Source of the DNA: Candidatus Bathyarchaeota archaeon
GTDB lineage: Archaea > Thermoproteota > Bathyarchaeia > Bathyarchaeales > Bathycorpusculaceae
NCBI GenBank assembly: GCA_026014845.1
Contig: JAOZHM010000099.1
Coordinates: forward strand, 1-6,106
Reading direction: 5' to 3'
Length of the DNA: 6,106 nucleotides
Below the pieces are notes generated by a model. The model was not told the origin of the DNA, made no database searches, and worked only from the letters and a program-made list of their open reading frames with translations. A program made the position numbers and the translations under genes. Of the stretch, positions 5,247-6,106 are shown piece after piece (within the stretch, counting starts at the first letter, position 1; every line of letters starts with the position of its first letter).

Positions 5247-6106
5247 TCAAAGAACGTGCGCACTAAAGACCTTCCTTATGTTTGGGTGAAGTAGGTCGCC
5301 GATTTTTTCAATGGCTTTACGTCTCAAGTAGTTGAGTTTCCTCTGCCTTGCCTCAAATTCATCCTTTGAATAAAGGTTTTCAGGATGCATGTAAATATCA
5401 TCAACCATCCTGATCGCTCTTGGCACTTTGAAACCAGTAGGTGAATCTATCCAGTCTTCCAGCCCGCCTCTTAACAGAGAATCCAAGATAGCCATCGTAT
5501 GTTCGACCACAATCTCCTTGTAACGTGATCCTTCGCCGACCCCTCCAGTGTTTAACAGGAAGTATTCCATGTGAGGAAGCCCTCTCAAGATTTCATAAAA
5601 CCGATTTGTGTGTTCTGCTCTGTCCCCAGCCACGAAGGGATCATAGAAGAATTGACTGGCAATTTCTCCTGCTTGAGTTGGGTCACCTGCTGACGACTCC
5701 ATCGCTTGCCCTAAAACCATTAGGGCAACCGCTTGTTCTAGGGTCAATTTTGCGACTGCTGGTATCAATGGTCCCCTGGTGATGAGTATCAGGTTATCAA
5801 CCCTTTCCACGTCGATGTGTGGGCTGGCGTGCATGAGATCTCTTCTAGGTATTACTGCACGCCCATTTGATGTTCTTTCTAAGATGTAAAAGTCAAGGTC
5901 CCCGTCTTCGGTTACGTGGACATTTTCGATTAATACTCCCGGTTTTAGTAAGCCAAAGAATATTTCGCGTTGTTCCCCAGGGTTTACATCCTCTGTTTTG
6001 ACGAATACTCCTCCAGCTTCAAAGCCGTGAAATGAGCCGTCTGGCATTAGAGTTCCACCATCGTCTTGAATGAGCCACGACTTTTCTTTTCCTTTTCTCG
6101 CAAGAA
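5247..6106 (-). CDS. pckA: ATP-type phosphoenolpyruvate carboxykinase, C-terminal 285 residues (N-terminus outside)
   Basis: The frame stays open through the right edge, so the Met at 6047 is internal and the N-terminal part, including the expected P-loop, is missing. The enzyme interconverts oxaloacetate + ATP and PEP + CO2 + ADP in the cytosol. By family comparison from memory with the E. coli enzyme: IQDDGG (around 6056-6071) matches the metal-binding IGDD; GFEAGGVFVKT matches FEGGCYAKT; ENVHVTEDGDLDF matches ENVTVREDGTIDF; NGRAVIP keeps the substrate Arg; PAVAKLTLEQA matches PPVSRLTADQ; and LLNTGGVGEGSRYKEI corresponds to LVNTGWNGTGKRISI. The C-terminus ends naturally at TGA. It is clearly diverged from bacterial enzymes, with GSR in place of GKR in the late nucleotide-side motif, so an archaeal subfamily with the same reaction is likely but not proven. 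Confidence 0.8.
   Translation of the reverse strand, partial: LARKGKEKSWLIQDDGGTLMPDGSFHGFEAGGVFVKTEDVNPGEQREIFFGLLKPGVLIENVHVTEDGDLDFYILERTSNGRAVIPRRDLMHASPHIDVERVDNLILITRGPLIPAVAKLTLEQAVALMVLGQAMESSAGDPTQAGEIASQFFYDPFVAGDRAEHTNRFYEILRGLPHMEYFLLNTGGVGEGSRYKEIVVEHTMAILDSLLRGGLEDWIDSPTGFKVPRAIRMVDDIYMHPENLYSKDEFEARQRKLNYLRRKAIEKIGDLLHPNIRKVFSAHVL

Noticed and set aside
5207..5261. Inverted repeats GCGCAC/GTGCGC and GTGAA/TTCAC between the aminotransferase and PEPCK genes
   Set aside because: Arms of five to six bases; the outer pair reaches into the PEPCK coding end. This could be a bidirectional termination region, but the evidence is too weak to list.

Overview
The window looks archaeal. 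The promoters are TATA-type, and one is placed for leaderless translation. Upstream sequences lack bacterial -35/-10 boxes, and start codons are mixed (ATG, GTG, possibly TTG). The phosphoenolpyruvate carboxykinase-like protein and the MFS carrier read like versions I associate with uncultured mesophilic archaea of the Bathyarchaeia (MCG) type. That placement is an impression from sequence style, not a database result. Base composition is moderate and the spacing is that of ordinary chromosome. There is no CRISPR array, transposase, integrase or complete RNA gene.

Layout. Bases 1-101 hold the first 33 codons of an unrecognised minus-strand gene that leaves the window on the left. Bases 102-579 have no confident gene: a promoter for that gene, a possible 37-codon ORF or gene remnant (252-365), a tRNA-3'-end-like repeat (copy A, 422-503) and a long hairpin (506-553). 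A guanidino-modifying enzyme of the arginine deiminase/DDAH superfamily follows (580-1536, minus). Bases 1537-1876 are a divergent intergenic region with a second, diverged copy of the same repeat (copy B, 1709-1788) in the same orientation. Next come a nitroreductase-family flavoprotein (1877-2458, plus) and, convergent to it, a 12-helix MFS transporter (2533-3900, minus). The transporter shares a compact 102-bp divergent promoter with a class I aminotransferase (4003-5190, plus). The aminotransferase faces the C-terminal part of an ATP-type phosphoenolpyruvate carboxykinase (5247 to the right edge, minus; its N-terminus lies outside).

How the genes work together. Strands alternate, so almost every gene is its own transcription unit and no operon is visible. 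Three products touch nitrogen and central carbon metabolism: a guanidino hydrolase or transferase, an amino acid/2-oxo acid aminotransferase, and a PEP/oxaloacetate enzyme. Oxaloacetate is a plausible common metabolite of the last two, but nothing in the layout shows co-regulation. The only pair with a likely regulatory link is the divergent MFS/aminotransferase pair, whose promoters overlap a perfect 12-bp palindrome.

No new defence or mobile system is evident. The least explained structure is the pair of degenerate tRNA-like direct repeats on either side of the deiminase-family gene, one of them next to a 48-nt hairpin.
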